In this document: positions 34,861 through 43,605 of the stretch, piece after piece
How the letters are laid out: every line of letters starts with the position of its first letter
Position numbering within the stretch: position 1 is the first letter of the stretch
Assembly: GCA_016744295.1 (NCBI GenBank)
Contig: JADGEQ010000033.1
Coordinates: 16,455-80,454, forward strand
Length of the DNA: 64,000 bases
Reading direction: 5' to 3'
Source of the DNA: Desulfobacteraceae bacterium
Lineage (GTDB): Bacteria > Desulfobacterota > Desulfobacteria > Desulfobacterales > Desulfobacteraceae
Notes under the pieces: generated by a model
Seen by the model: the letters and a program-made list of their open reading frames with translations, nothing else
What the model was told of the DNA's origin: nothing
The model's database searches: none
Translations under genes and position numbers: made by a program

Positions 34861-36149
34861 ACGCCATCTGCCCTCACAAGTTTAAGATGTTTTGTTCCCT
34901 GGGTTGAAAAGCTGCTGGACTCATAATTCTGAAAAAAACTTACATCACAGCTGTCTTCCCTTTTATTTACTTTAAAACCGGTACCTGTCACAGTGATATA
35001 ACTATACTTTTTGGAAAGCTGTTTTTTCCGATTAACCCAGGCTTTTTTGCCAAGCCCATCCGAATGAAAATTTTTTGCATAAAAGTCGGCATAGGCATCC
35101 ATATCCTTTGATGACCAGGCTGTCAGCCATCTTTGAATCGTTTCCACAGCAGATGCTTCCCCGGGGTGATAGTTTACGATTTTTTGGGCAGCGGCAATCA
35201 AAGGAAACTCAGTCGTTTCATATGCTTTCGACTTTTTTTGAAGTGCATCCCCAACAATTTTATAATCGTTATTTAACGCTTCCATAAAAAATTTTCGTTT
35301 ACCAAGTAAAATTTTTTCTTTTCCCGATGACAAGATCAAATCAAACAATACCACCACAATATCCTTGTGAAGATATATACCCATATTAGCGGTTTGAACC
35401 CTCAGCAAGAGTTTGTCCCTCTTGGATCTTTTTCTTAACTTGAGCCATCCCTCCCACCATGAGATATCCGGGACATATTCATCTGAATACAAGGCAAGAT
35501 ATTGGTGATAACTCCCAGTATCAATGGACCGAGTCCAACTGTCCAGTATTTTCAATACTTTTGTTTCTCGATCTGACTGAACAACAGGATCTGCTTTTTG
35601 AATTTTTTCAACAATAATCAATGGGGTGGAATCCAGCTTGATATATTCAGAAAGAGACAGAATATTCTCATTTTCAAGGGCAATACACCCATTGGAATCC
35701 ATGGGTTTCAATGTTTTGTCTGTGCCGTGAATCCAGATGGCAGACCCATCTTTTCCCAAACGGAGGTCATGGAGATTCGGGTAATCCGAAGGAAAGGCCT
35801 TTTTCCCGTATACAGGTGTGAGATAACGATCTTCATACTCATCAACCAAAAAATAAACCCCTTCAGGTGTTTTTTTGTCGCCGGCTTTATTTTTAGCCCC
35901 AAACACTTCACCGGTCGAACAAGCGGCTGAAAAGGTCAAATTAAGCAGGTTGTTTTTCCTATTGTAGACATAAAGCATCTGACTTTGCTTTTCCACAAGA
36001 ATGACATTTTCATGTTCCGGCAGGGTGATAATAGAAGTGGGCAGAATATTGCCCGAAACTGACCCTATAGACAATCCCAGAATCCCGAAAATCAGAATCC
36101 CAAAAAATAGATAAGAAGCAGATGGAACTTTGGTCATAATTATTTTCAT
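34824..36149 (-). CDS. YkuD L,D-transpeptidase/carboxypeptidase with two NTF2-like domains (Csd6-like)
   Basis: This 441-residue exported protein starts with a hydrophobic segment (13-33). The YkuD domain (about 45-185) has the catalytic pair H141 and C155 in WIHGTDKTLKPMDSNGCIAL. In H. pylori the same domain fused to one NTF2-like domain is Csd6, which acts as an L,D-carboxypeptidase. Here two NTF2-like repeats follow: about 195-300 (SWTRSIDTGSYHQYLALYSD) and about 330-438 (RWLTAWSSKDMDAYADFYAK). It is 10 nt downstream of ruvB and overlaps the bitopic protein gene. Carboxypeptidase or cross-linking activity cannot be told apart here. Confidence 0.85.
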   Translation of the reverse strand: MKIIMTKVPSASYLFFGILIFGILGLSIGSVSGNILPTSIITLPEHENVILVEKQSQMLYVYNRKNNLLNLTFSAACSTGEVFGAKNKAGDKKTPEGVYFLVDEYEDRYLTPVYGKKAFPSDYPNLHDLRLGKDGSAIWIHGTDKTLKPMDSNGCIALENENILSLSEYIKLDSTPLIIVEKIQKADPVVQSDRETKVLKILDSWTRSIDTGSYHQYLALYSDEYVPDISWWEGWLKLRKRSKRDKLLLRVQTANMGIYLHKDIVVVLFDLILSSGKEKILLGKRKFFMEALNNDYKIVGDALQKKSKAYETTEFPLIAAAQKIVNYHPGEASAVETIQRWLTAWSSKDMDAYADFYAKNFHSDGLGKKAWVNRKKQLSKKYSYITVTGTGFKVNKREDSCDVSFFQNYESSSFSTQGTKHLKLVRADGVWKIFQENWKKK

Positions 36150-36159
36150 TTATAGGGAG

Positions 36160-37227
36160 TTACCCTTCCGATTTAGTTTGCCCGGCTTGATTGCCCCGGG
36201 CCATTAGGTTTATCTTAAGATGGTGATATGCTTTTTCAGATGCTTTTCTACCACTTGAAGTGCGAAGAACAAGCCCGATCTTTAATAAATAGGGTTCCAC
36301 AACATCCACAAGTGTATCGGTTTCTTCCTGCAGGGTGGCGGAAATAGCCTCAATTCCCACGGGGCCACCCTTATAAAAATCAATAATGGTTGTCAAATAA
36401 TTTCTGTCAAGCCGGGTAAGTCCCAGACCGTCAATACCCTCAAGGGCAAGGGCAGACCGCACGCTTGTTTGAGTCACCTCTCCATTGGATTTTACCTGGG
36501 AATAATCCCGGACACGTTTTAACAGCCGATTGGCAACCCGGGGGGTTCCCCGGGATCGTCTCGCAAGTTCCAGGGCGCCCTTGTCCGAAATAGGGGTATG
36601 GAGAATGAGGGCAGACCGTTTGATGATGACCATCAAATCTTGGATGGAATAAAAATCAAGGGTACGAAATATACCAAAACGGTCCCGCAATGGAGAGGAC
36701 AGCAATCCCACCCTTGTGGTAGCCCCCACCAGTACAAATTGTTTGAGCCGGTACCTGTGGCTTCTGGCGTGAACCCCCTTGTCAAAAATAAAATCCACAG
36801 CAAAATCCTCCATGGCCGGATACAAGAACTCTTCTACAATCTTTGGAATCCTGTGAATTTCATCAATAAAAAGAATATCTCCCTCTCCCAGGTGGGTCAG
36901 GATACCGACCAGGTCCCCCCCTTTTTCCAGGGTTGGCCCCGAGGTGATCGTCAACTCTTTTCCCATCTCATTGGCAATAATATGGGCAACTGTTGTCTTG
37001 CCGAGCCCGGGCGGTCCATGTAATAAAATATGATCCAAGGGCTCATTTCTCATCCTAGCCGCCTGAATCGCTATTTTCAGGGTTTCAACCGCATCCCGTT
37101 GTCCCACATACTCTTCAAAGCAATTTGGGCGAAGGGATACAATATCTGCTAATTGATCTTCCTCGATCTGACTGGAAGTTACCACCCCTTTTTTGTCCGA
37201 AGAAAAAGAGAGAACGTCATTGCTCAT
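36160..37227 (-). CDS. ruvB: Holliday junction branch-migration ATPase RuvB
   Basis: This 355-residue AAA+ motor drives branch migration with RuvA. It has an RPNCFEEYVGQ start, Walker A LLHGPPGLGKTTVAHI, Walker B ILFIDEIHR, sensor segment GATTRVGLLSSPLRDRFG and a C-terminal winged helix (GIDGLGLTRLDRNYL). The N-terminus is extended by about 25 residues over E. coli. It lies in ruvCAB order, 3 nt after ruvA, and is followed after 10 nt by the Csd6-like gene. Confidence 0.98.
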   Translation of the reverse strand: MSNDVLSFSSDKKGVVTSSQIEEDQLADIVSLRPNCFEEYVGQRDAVETLKIAIQAARMRNEPLDHILLHGPPGLGKTTVAHIIANEMGKELTITSGPTLEKGGDLVGILTHLGEGDILFIDEIHRIPKIVEEFLYPAMEDFAVDFIFDKGVHARSHRYRLKQFVLVGATTRVGLLSSPLRDRFGIFRTLDFYSIQDLMVIIKRSALILHTPISDKGALELARRSRGTPRVANRLLKRVRDYSQVKSNGEVTQTSVRSALALEGIDGLGLTRLDRNYLTTIIDFYKGGPVGIEAISATLQEETDTLVDVVEPYLLKIGLVLRTSSGRKASEKAYHHLKINLMARGNQAGQTKSEG

Positions 37228-37230
37228 ATG

Positions 37231-37860
37231 CTACCGAACCTCCTGATAGATTTCGTCAAACAGCCCTTCGGCATTTTCAATGCCAGGATTACGATCAAAG
37301 GCCTCTTTTATCATTCGTCTGGCCGATCCTGCAGAATGCCCGAGCTGATCAACGAGAACATCTTCAACCTGCTGGGAAATTTCCCTAAGACTCTTCCCCA
37401 GGGAAGGGGAAGGATCAATTGAAGATTCACTGGTTTGGTCGACAAAGGCCGAAACCTTTCCATGGAGAGTGGCAATAATTTTTTCCGCAGTTCTTTTTCC
37501 GATCCCAGACAATTGAGAAAGAAACGAAACATCTTTTTCCTCAATGGCCCGTGCGACTTCCCCCACAGGCCTGGTAAGCGCTTTCACCGCCTTCATGGGA
37601 CCCACGGCAGCCACGGAAATAAACAATTGGAAAAACCCCTTGTCCCCTGGGGTATCAAATCCTATTAATACAGGTTTGGGCTGCCTTTCTGTCACATGGT
37701 AATAAATATACAAAGAGACCATCCCTTCATCAGAAGACTTAGACATCACCCGATCAAGGGTGACGGGATTCAGCAAAATTTCATACCCGATATGGCCTGC
37801 CAGCAATAAAATACCGTCTGCTTCATGCTGAATGATATGTCCTTCAAGATAACCAATCAT
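37231..37860 (-). CDS. ruvA: Holliday junction DNA-binding protein RuvA
   Basis: This 209-residue protein forms the tetrameric platform for Holliday junctions. Its OB-fold N-terminal domain begins MIGYLEGHIIQHEADGILLL. The helix-hairpin-helix region has FLSQLSGIGKRTAEKIIATL, and a C-terminal three-helix domain that binds RuvB ends near AEGLFDEIYQEVR. Start ATG overlaps the ruvC stop by 4 nt. Length is normal. Confidence 0.97.
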   Translation of the reverse strand: MIGYLEGHIIQHEADGILLLAGHIGYEILLNPVTLDRVMSKSSDEGMVSLYIYYHVTERQPKPVLIGFDTPGDKGFFQLFISVAAVGPMKAVKALTRPVGEVARAIEEKDVSFLSQLSGIGKRTAEKIIATLHGKVSAFVDQTSESSIDPSPSLGKSLREISQQVEDVLVDQLGHSAGSARRMIKEAFDRNPGIENAEGLFDEIYQEVR

Positions 37861-38342
37861 AAAACCCTTCCGTACCTATAATAACCTGCCAAGGCTAGCC
37901 CCAAAGCATCTGAAGCATGGAACGGCCGAATGGGCTCTCCATGTTTCAACAAATTTCGGACAGATTTTTCCACCTGCAACTTATCCGCACTCCCGCTACC
38001 GGTAATTATTTTTTTAACTTCACGCACCGATATTTCTTCTACCCTGACACCCGCCCGAAAGGCAGCCACCGACAAAACACCAGATACTTTACCCAACATA
38101 ATACCCGATCCAGGGTATTTATCAAGCGAGTAAATAGCCTCAATAACCACAAGATCAGGTTTTTGCTCACCGAGGAAATCTGCAATTTTTGTATAAATGA
38201 TATTAAGTCTGGAAGGAGTAGATGCTGCTGAGTCGGTTGCAATACTGCCAAAGGAATAATTACTGATACCCCGAAGGTCACCTTGTACAACTCCGATACC
38301 TGTGCCGGCCAAACCAGGATCAATACCAACAATTTTAATCAT
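37857..38342 (-). CDS. ruvC: Holliday junction endonuclease RuvC
   Basis: This 161-residue nuclease cuts Holliday junctions as a dimer. The RNase H-like acidic residues are visible: Asp in VGIDPGLAGTG, Glu in DLVVIEAIYSL, and a final pair in HASDALGLALAGYYR. I start at the ATG giving MIKIVGIDPG, with an in-frame ATG three codons further upstream as the alternative; neither has a strong ribosome site. First gene of ruvCAB. Confidence 0.95.
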   Translation of the reverse strand: MIKIVGIDPGLAGTGIGVVQGDLRGISNYSFGSIATDSAASTPSRLNIIYTKIADFLGEQKPDLVVIEAIYSLDKYPGSGIMLGKVSGVLSVAAFRAGVRVEEISVREVKKIITGSGSADKLQVEKSVRNLLKHGEPIRPFHASDALGLALAGYYRYGRVL

Positions 38343-38371
38343 AGCACCCATGCATCACAAGCACTGGGAAA

Positions 38372-39232
38372 TCAATCCAGGCTTTTTATTTTTTTTTGGG
38401 CATACTTGGCTTCATTGGAATCAGGGTGCCGCTTGATGAGTTCCTTTAAAATCAGCCTTGCATTAGCCTTTTCACCCAGTTCAGCAAAGGAATATCCCTG
38501 TTTTAATCTGGCTGCCGCTGTCTTGTTTGAGTCTGGATAATCCTCAAGCACTCGCTGATATTCCAGAATCGCTTTTTCATACCATTTTTCTGCATAATAA
38601 CTGTCCGCAATCCAAAATCTGGCATTATCTGCATTTTTTGAATCCGGATATTTATTAATAAAATTTTCAAACTGAATCCGTGCGTTTTCCTTATCCCCCT
38701 CATCAAATGTTTTTTTTGCAAGGGCATAGGCGTCTTGCTCAGAACCTATTTCAGCCTTGGGCTTGGTCACCCCATCTGTATCAGCCGGTTTAGCATCCCC
38801 TGGTTCGAATCCCATATATTTTTCAAGGTTAATAAGTTTTTCATAGTTCCGGGAAATGGCATTGTCCAACCGTTCCAGCCTTTTTTCCAGTTCATCCTGA
38901 TACAATTTCCGATTCGTTCCAAAATCATGATTGATCTCTTCAATCAATCCATCCACTCGTTGGAATTGAACTTTTATCTGTTGAATTTCATCTTTAATTT
39001 CAGCGTACTGCTCCTGATTACCCTTTGTGGCGGTGTCTATTCTCAGTTGAAAAGATTCCAGTTCCTCCTGAACCTTTTTACCGGATATTTCTTCCTGAAC
39101 AGAGGCCTGTCGATTGTTTTCCATCTCCATGGCAGCAATTCGGCTTTCCAACAATTGATATTGAGCCGGTGTTACACATCCTGAGAAAAGGATCATTCCC
39201 AGCATACACAAAAGAATTTTTTTCATTGTCAA
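38372..39232 (-). CDS. cpoB: Tol-Pal system protein CpoB (YbgF)
   Basis: In this 286-residue protein the N-terminus has a lipobox-like MILFSGC with Cys19, so it may be a lipoprotein here rather than the soluble E. coli form. A coiled coil (about 24-130) is followed by tetratricopeptide repeats from about 165: AYALAKKTFDEGDKENARIQ, ARFWIADSYYAEKWYEKAIL, AARLKQGYSFAELGEKANAR. CpoB coordinates outer-membrane constriction with PBP1B. It lies downstream of pal, as in most Tol-Pal operons. ATG codon 3 is an alternative start. Confidence 0.92.
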   Translation of the reverse strand: MTMKKILLCMLGMILFSGCVTPAQYQLLESRIAAMEMENNRQASVQEEISGKKVQEELESFQLRIDTATKGNQEQYAEIKDEIQQIKVQFQRVDGLIEEINHDFGTNRKLYQDELEKRLERLDNAISRNYEKLINLEKYMGFEPGDAKPADTDGVTKPKAEIGSEQDAYALAKKTFDEGDKENARIQFENFINKYPDSKNADNARFWIADSYYAEKWYEKAILEYQRVLEDYPDSNKTAAARLKQGYSFAELGEKANARLILKELIKRHPDSNEAKYAQKKIKSLD

Positions 39233-39319
39233 ACTCCAACCGATCTACAAGATTAAATGTCCGGATATCAACCAATTTTTAAATTAGCCTATACCCGGAC
39301 ACGATCATCTTCAACCCAA

Positions 39320-39895
39320 CTATTTTATGACAAACTGTGCTCGCCTGTTCTTTCTATATGCTTCTTCGCTGGTTCCTGAATCAAGGGGTTTTTCTTCACC
39401 AAAACTGACCGTAGCCAGCCGGGAGGCCGGGATACCCAAGTTCAAAAGATAGGTTTTTGCAGCAATAGCCCTGCGCTCTCCAAGGGCTATATTGTATTCG
39501 GTTGTTCCTTTCTCATCACAATGACCTTCAATTGTGACCAGAACCCCTGAATTGGCCCTAAGCCATTCCGCTTTTTCTTTTAGCAGCATTTTGGCCATGG
39601 AGCTTAAAAGGGCACTGTCAAAATCAAAGTGGATATTCTGATTGACAAACCGATTTTTGGAGGCAATTATTTTTGCTTCCTTCAACGCCTGTTCTTTGAC
39701 CATCTGATCCTGTAATTCCTGGGCTTTTATGCGTTCTTGTTCCGCAAGATCTTTTGCCTGTTCTTCAACCGTTACCTGGTCTTCTATGGTTGTCGGCTCG
39801 GACACAATCGTTTTTTTTGCACAGGAAACTGTCATAAAAAGAGTTGCCACGATCATTGCCGCCATAAGATTAACCCACATTTTTTTGTTCATCAC
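39320..39895 (-). CDS. pal: Peptidoglycan-associated lipoprotein Pal
   Basis: This 191-residue outer-membrane lipoprotein has a lipobox MTVSC at Cys25 and a charged coiled linker (about 35-85). Its OmpA-type peptidoglycan-binding domain includes NIHFDFDSALLSSMAK, VTIEGHCDEKGTTEYNIALG, and RKNRRAQFVIK. Pal links the outer membrane to the wall and to TolB. It follows tolB by 52 nt in the leftward Tol-Pal operon. The linker is longer than in E. coli. Confidence 0.96.
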   Translation of the reverse strand: MMNKKMWVNLMAAMIVATLFMTVSCAKKTIVSEPTTIEDQVTVEEQAKDLAEQERIKAQELQDQMVKEQALKEAKIIASKNRFVNQNIHFDFDSALLSSMAKMLLKEKAEWLRANSGVLVTIEGHCDEKGTTEYNIALGERRAIAAKTYLLNLGIPASRLATVSFGEEKPLDSGTSEEAYRKNRRAQFVIK

Positions 39896-39947
39896 GCCTC
39901 CTTTGTCACTAAATTTAAATTACATCATCAATTTCATACTTACATTA

Positions 39948-41327
39948 TTAATTTTCAAAACTTGTCGGCCTGGACCAAGAGGGCTGGCTTTGTTTCCCCT
40001 TTAAGGTTAACAGGAGCCGTTGGTCCGCTCCCGTTGCACTCATAACAAAAAGTCTTGACACTCCGCCCTTCCGGTTGGATGTAAAGGCAATCAGGCTTCC
40101 ATCCGGAGACCATGAAGGATCTTCATTGTCCCCTTGATTCATTGTCAACTGAACCGGCATTCCCGGGGCGGAATCAAGATTCAGAACAAATATATCAATT
40201 TTATTCTTCTCAATACCCACATACGCAATTTTTTTCCCATCGGGCGACCATGCCGGTGAGGTATTATAGCGACCCTTAAATGTGACCCGTTTCACATCAC
40301 CAGCTTCCAAATCCTTTATGTAAACCTGAGGACTTCCCCCTCTATTGGATGTAAACGCAATTTTCCTCCCATCGGGTGAAAATTTGGGGGAAACGTTCAC
40401 CCCCCAGCTCTTGGTTATCCTTTTAGTAACTTCTCCCTTCTTGGTCAACAAATATATTTCCTGATTTCCAGAAAAACTTAATGCAGCCGCAAGTTTCAGC
40501 TGCCCGGGCATCCAATCCGGAGAGAGATTTGATCCTTTATAATTAACAATGGCACCCCGTTTTTCTTTTAAATTTTGAATATAAATGTCAGGCTTTCCCT
40601 TGGCATAGGACACATAGGCTAACCACTGCCCGTCTGAAGAGAAGCTGGGGGAAAGGGATATGCTTTTATGATGGGTAATTTGTTTGGGATTATACCCATC
40701 AAATTCACATATAAAAATTTCCTTGTTCCCATTTACCGTTGAAACAAAGGAGATTTTACTATTGAAGATCCCCCAATTACCCGTTAGCACATGGGAAATC
40801 TCACTGCAAAACAGATGGATCATCCGCCTAATTTGGGAACTAGCACCCGTATAAATTTTCCCCACAAGAAGCTTAGAATTAAAGGTATCAAATAGCCGAA
40901 GCTTCAGGGTTACCTGGTTTTCTTTTTCCTCTATACCGCCGGTAATAAGAAGATCAGCACCAATGCCGGTCCAGTCCCGAAAATTGATCTGCCCCAATTG
41001 GATTCCCGTTTCCGCAGGATTCGAAAGGAATGCCGTAGAATTTAGCACCTTGAGATACCCTGTAAAAGCAAGGGCATCTTTTAGAATTTTCTTTGCTTTT
41101 TCTCCCCCATCAACCTCGGCACCATGACCGTTAAACGACCTAAATTGTGTTATGGCAATTGGGGTTTTGTTTAGAAACGGGTCACTGATATTTATGGAAT
41201 CGAACTCTTTGGCCGACAAAGGAAATACAAAAAACAAAATGAGCATGATTGTCAAGCAACCAGGGAGTATTGCCCCCCCAAACTGTCGGTATCTGCCACA
41301 CACGCTATAGTTCCTGGTCTGGTCCAT
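39948..41327 (-). CDS. tolB: Periplasmic beta-propeller protein TolB
   Basis: This 459-residue protein has a signal segment near residues 18-42 (LTIMLILFFVFPLSAK), an N-terminal TolB domain (about 45-180) and a six-bladed propeller with repeated DG-x-x-[IL]-[AV]-[FY]-x-S motifs, for example FSPDGRKIAFTSNRGGSPQV and WSPDGKKIAYVG. TolB cycles between Pal and TolA during outer-membrane constriction. It starts 2 nt after the tolA-like stop. An additional hydrophilic stretch precedes the signal, so the true start may be a little downstream. Confidence 0.96.
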   Translation of the reverse strand: MDQTRNYSVCGRYRQFGGAILPGCLTIMLILFFVFPLSAKEFDSINISDPFLNKTPIAITQFRSFNGHGAEVDGGEKAKKILKDALAFTGYLKVLNSTAFLSNPAETGIQLGQINFRDWTGIGADLLITGGIEEKENQVTLKLRLFDTFNSKLLVGKIYTGASSQIRRMIHLFCSEISHVLTGNWGIFNSKISFVSTVNGNKEIFICEFDGYNPKQITHHKSISLSPSFSSDGQWLAYVSYAKGKPDIYIQNLKEKRGAIVNYKGSNLSPDWMPGQLKLAAALSFSGNQEIYLLTKKGEVTKRITKSWGVNVSPKFSPDGRKIAFTSNRGGSPQVYIKDLEAGDVKRVTFKGRYNTSPAWSPDGKKIAYVGIEKNKIDIFVLNLDSAPGMPVQLTMNQGDNEDPSWSPDGSLIAFTSNRKGGVSRLFVMSATGADQRLLLTLKGKQSQPSWSRPTSFEN

Positions 41328-41329
41328 TT

Positions 41330-42316
41330 TTATTTTAGTCCTTTTGGTGTAAAAACCACCACAATATCATAGGAATTCATTCCCTGGGGCAATTTGGGAA
41401 GCGGGTTAGCTCTTTTGATCGCCTTTTTGGCGGATTCATCAAGATATCGATTCCCGGATTTGGTCTCATAAGCAATGTCACGGATCTCACCATTTTTCAA
41501 AATCTTAATCATCACCATGACCTCAAGACGCTTATCCATTCTTGCCAGCCTATCATTGAACACCCAATTTTGTTCGATGGCAGATTGCAGGGCCAATTTG
41601 TACAAATCAAGGGGGGAATATCCCTGTTTTCCCAATCCCGTCCCATTACCTGTTCCAAAAGCTGCCCCCTGATTGGAGGCGTCTGTCTGGTTCGGCTTGG
41701 TCTTGTTTTCTTCCCCCTTGGCTTTGATGGCAGTCTGGAGCCTGTTTAATGCCTCTGAAATCTTTTTTTGGTTCTGCGCTTCTATCTTTGTTGCCAGTTG
41801 TTCCCTGGCTTTTTTTAATGTTTCTTCAGGATTAGTCTTGGGCTTCAACTTCTTCGGCGGCTTTTTAACAACGGTTTTCTTTTCCTTTTTTTCCTGGGCA
41901 GCCATGAGTGCTTTTAAATTTTTCGGCTTTGTCTTAAGACTGATATCAGGCTTTAAGCTGGCAATTGGCCTGGCAATCTTTTGAACCGATTCTGCCATTG
42001 GTTTTTTGACTGTATCCAAAGGAACCTTTACAGATTCGGAGGGGCTCACAGATTCTTGCAAAGACGGTTTGTTGAGTTCGGGCTGGGCATCTGGATTCCC
42101 CCCGCCGGCAGGACCGGGAACAAACGAAACCAGATCCACCCGGATCACACGGGGAACAGGCTTTGACAGATTAAAATCCGTCAGCAATAACATCCCCGCA
42201 AAGAATAATCCGTGCACAAACAAAGATCCAAAACAAACCAAAACAAAGGTTTTCCTGCTCTGACCCGCACCAGCAAAAAAACTGTTTTTGTTTCTTAATT
42301 GTGGTCGTTTAAGCAT
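41330..42316 (-). CDS. tolA: TolA-like energy transducer with TonB C-terminal domain
   Basis: This 328-residue protein has one inner-membrane helix (about 24-46), a long Lys/Pro/Glu-rich periplasmic region (70-215) and a C-terminal TonB/TolA domain: ALQSAIEQNWVFNDRLARMD, VMVMIKILKNGEIRDIAYET, SGNRYLDESAKKAIKRANPL. The position between tolR and tolB identifies it as TolA rather than TonB. It transmits TolQR energy to Pal-TolB at the outer membrane. Length is below E. coli TolA (421) because the helical domain is shorter. Confidence 0.92.
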   Translation of the reverse strand: MLKRPQLRNKNSFFAGAGQSRKTFVLVCFGSLFVHGLFFAGMLLLTDFNLSKPVPRVIRVDLVSFVPGPAGGGNPDAQPELNKPSLQESVSPSESVKVPLDTVKKPMAESVQKIARPIASLKPDISLKTKPKNLKALMAAQEKKEKKTVVKKPPKKLKPKTNPEETLKKAREQLATKIEAQNQKKISEALNRLQTAIKAKGEENKTKPNQTDASNQGAAFGTGNGTGLGKQGYSPLDLYKLALQSAIEQNWVFNDRLARMDKRLEVMVMIKILKNGEIRDIAYETKSGNRYLDESAKKAIKRANPLPKLPQGMNSYDIVVVFTPKGLK

Positions 42317-42325
42317 ACCAACAAC

Positions 42326-42742
42326 TCAGGAGCCCTCTTCATCTTCGGGAAGCGTAATCATTCCGAGGCTATCAATTCCCGCCTTTTTAATTTGTGAAAT
42401 CACATTCACAACAAAGCCGTAGGAAACTTGCTTGTCTGCTTTAAGATAAACGCTCTTTTTATCGAGATTTTCCAAAACAGCATCCAGCTTCTGGGTCAAA
42501 AATGCCACACTAACTTCAAAATCATTGATATATACCTTTAAATCATTATCAATGGATATGATTAAATGCTCCTCATTTGACGGCAACGCTTCGGAAGTTG
42601 CCGTGGGCAAATTCACATCCACCCCCTGGACCATCAGTGGAGTAGTCACCATAAAGATTATCAGCAGCACCAGCATGACATCCACAAAGGGTGTTACATT
42701 AATCTCGGACATCAACTGATCATTACCTGATCCCAGTTGCAT
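42326..42742 (-). CDS. tolR: Tol-Pal proton channel subunit TolR
   Basis: This 138-residue ExbD/TolR protein has a short cytoplasmic start (SEINVTPFVDVMLVLLIIF), one membrane helix with the proton-carrying Asp21, and a periplasmic domain with LPTATSEALP and VYLKADKQVSYGFVVNVISQ. It works with TolQ to harvest proton motive force. Its ATG touches the stop of tolQ, and tolA follows after 9 nt. Start and length are standard. Confidence 0.96.
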   Translation of the reverse strand: MQLGSGNDQLMSEINVTPFVDVMLVLLIIFMVTTPLMVQGVDVNLPTATSEALPSNEEHLIISIDNDLKVYINDFEVSVAFLTQKLDAVLENLDKKSVYLKADKQVSYGFVVNVISQIKKAGIDSLGMITLPEDEEGS

Positions 42743-43446
42743 TATGCCTCCATCTGTTTTTGAATGTCTTTTTCAATGATATTTAAAAGATCTGAAGAAA
42801 AACTTTGAAGTTCTGAATCCAAAACCCGAATCCGGTCTGTAAAATAATTGTAGGCTATTACCGAAGGAATTGCCACAGCAAGACCGGCAGCCGTTGCAAT
42901 CAGCGCCTCGGAGATTCCGGGGGCAACAACCGCAAGGCTGGCAGAACCACTTAATCCGATTCCCTGGAAGGTATTCATAATCCCCCACACCGTGCCAAAA
43001 AGCCCGATAAATGGTGCGGTATTTCCGGCAGTCGCCAAAAAAGGAACCAACTGGGACAGGCGCCTGACCTCCACCCCAATCGAACGGCGCAGGGTTCGTT
43101 TTACGCTGCCCATTGCCTGGAGATAGGAAGTTTCAGGCCCTAGAGTGCCTTTTCCCTCTTTTTTTTCAGACCGGGCCATCTCCATATAGGCGGTAATAAA
43201 AATTCTGGCCATTGGACTAGACCTTAATGCCTTGGCTTTTGTAAACGCATCGGCCAGTGTCCTGCATTGCCAGAAAATATCCGTAAAATCAGAGGATTCC
43301 TTGTAAGCATTTCTGATATATTTAAATTTGATAAACATGATTGACCAGGAGATAATCGAAAAGAACAAAAGCATGAGCATAACAAATTTCACAACAGGCC
43401 CAGCATCGTTCAACATGTACAACAACCCAAAAGATTCCGCCGCCAT
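42742..43446 (-). CDS. tolQ: Tol-Pal proton channel subunit TolQ
   Basis: This 234-residue MotA/TolQ/ExbB protein has three membrane helices: about 17-37, then a pair in the C-terminal half (VPFLATAGNTAPFIGLFGTV and ALIATAAGLAVAIPSVIAYN). A cytoplasmic loop lies between them. FIGLFGTVWGIMNTFQGIG is the family signature. It is the first gene of the complete tolQRAB-pal-cpoB operon, lying downstream of the groEL terminator. Confidence 0.96.
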   Translation of the reverse strand: MAAESFGLLYMLNDAGPVVKFVMLMLLFFSIISWSIMFIKFKYIRNAYKESSDFTDIFWQCRTLADAFTKAKALRSSPMARIFITAYMEMARSEKKEGKGTLGPETSYLQAMGSVKRTLRRSIGVEVRRLSQLVPFLATAGNTAPFIGLFGTVWGIMNTFQGIGLSGSASLAVVAPGISEALIATAAGLAVAIPSVIAYNYFTDRIRVLDSELQSFSSDLLNIIEKDIQKQMEA

Positions 43447-43532
43447 AAGTCCTCTCTTAAAAATTCATTATTACCACAGGCAGTAACATAGCAAATAAAT
43501 TTTAATAAATCCATGACTATGAACCGCCAAAC

Positions 43533-43569
43533 AAAAAAGCCCCTTTACGCTGTGGTAAAGGGGCTTTTT
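43533..43569 (-). terminator. Rho-independent terminator of groESL
   Basis: A perfect hairpin (AAGCCCCTTTAC/GTAAAGGGGCTT, 6-nt loop) has A-tracts and T-tracts on both sides, so it can terminate either strand. It lies just past the groEL stop and before tolQ. Confidence 0.92.
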
Positions 43570-43605
43570 CTATTTAGCTATAAAATGAGAGAATGTAAAT
43601 CTAAC

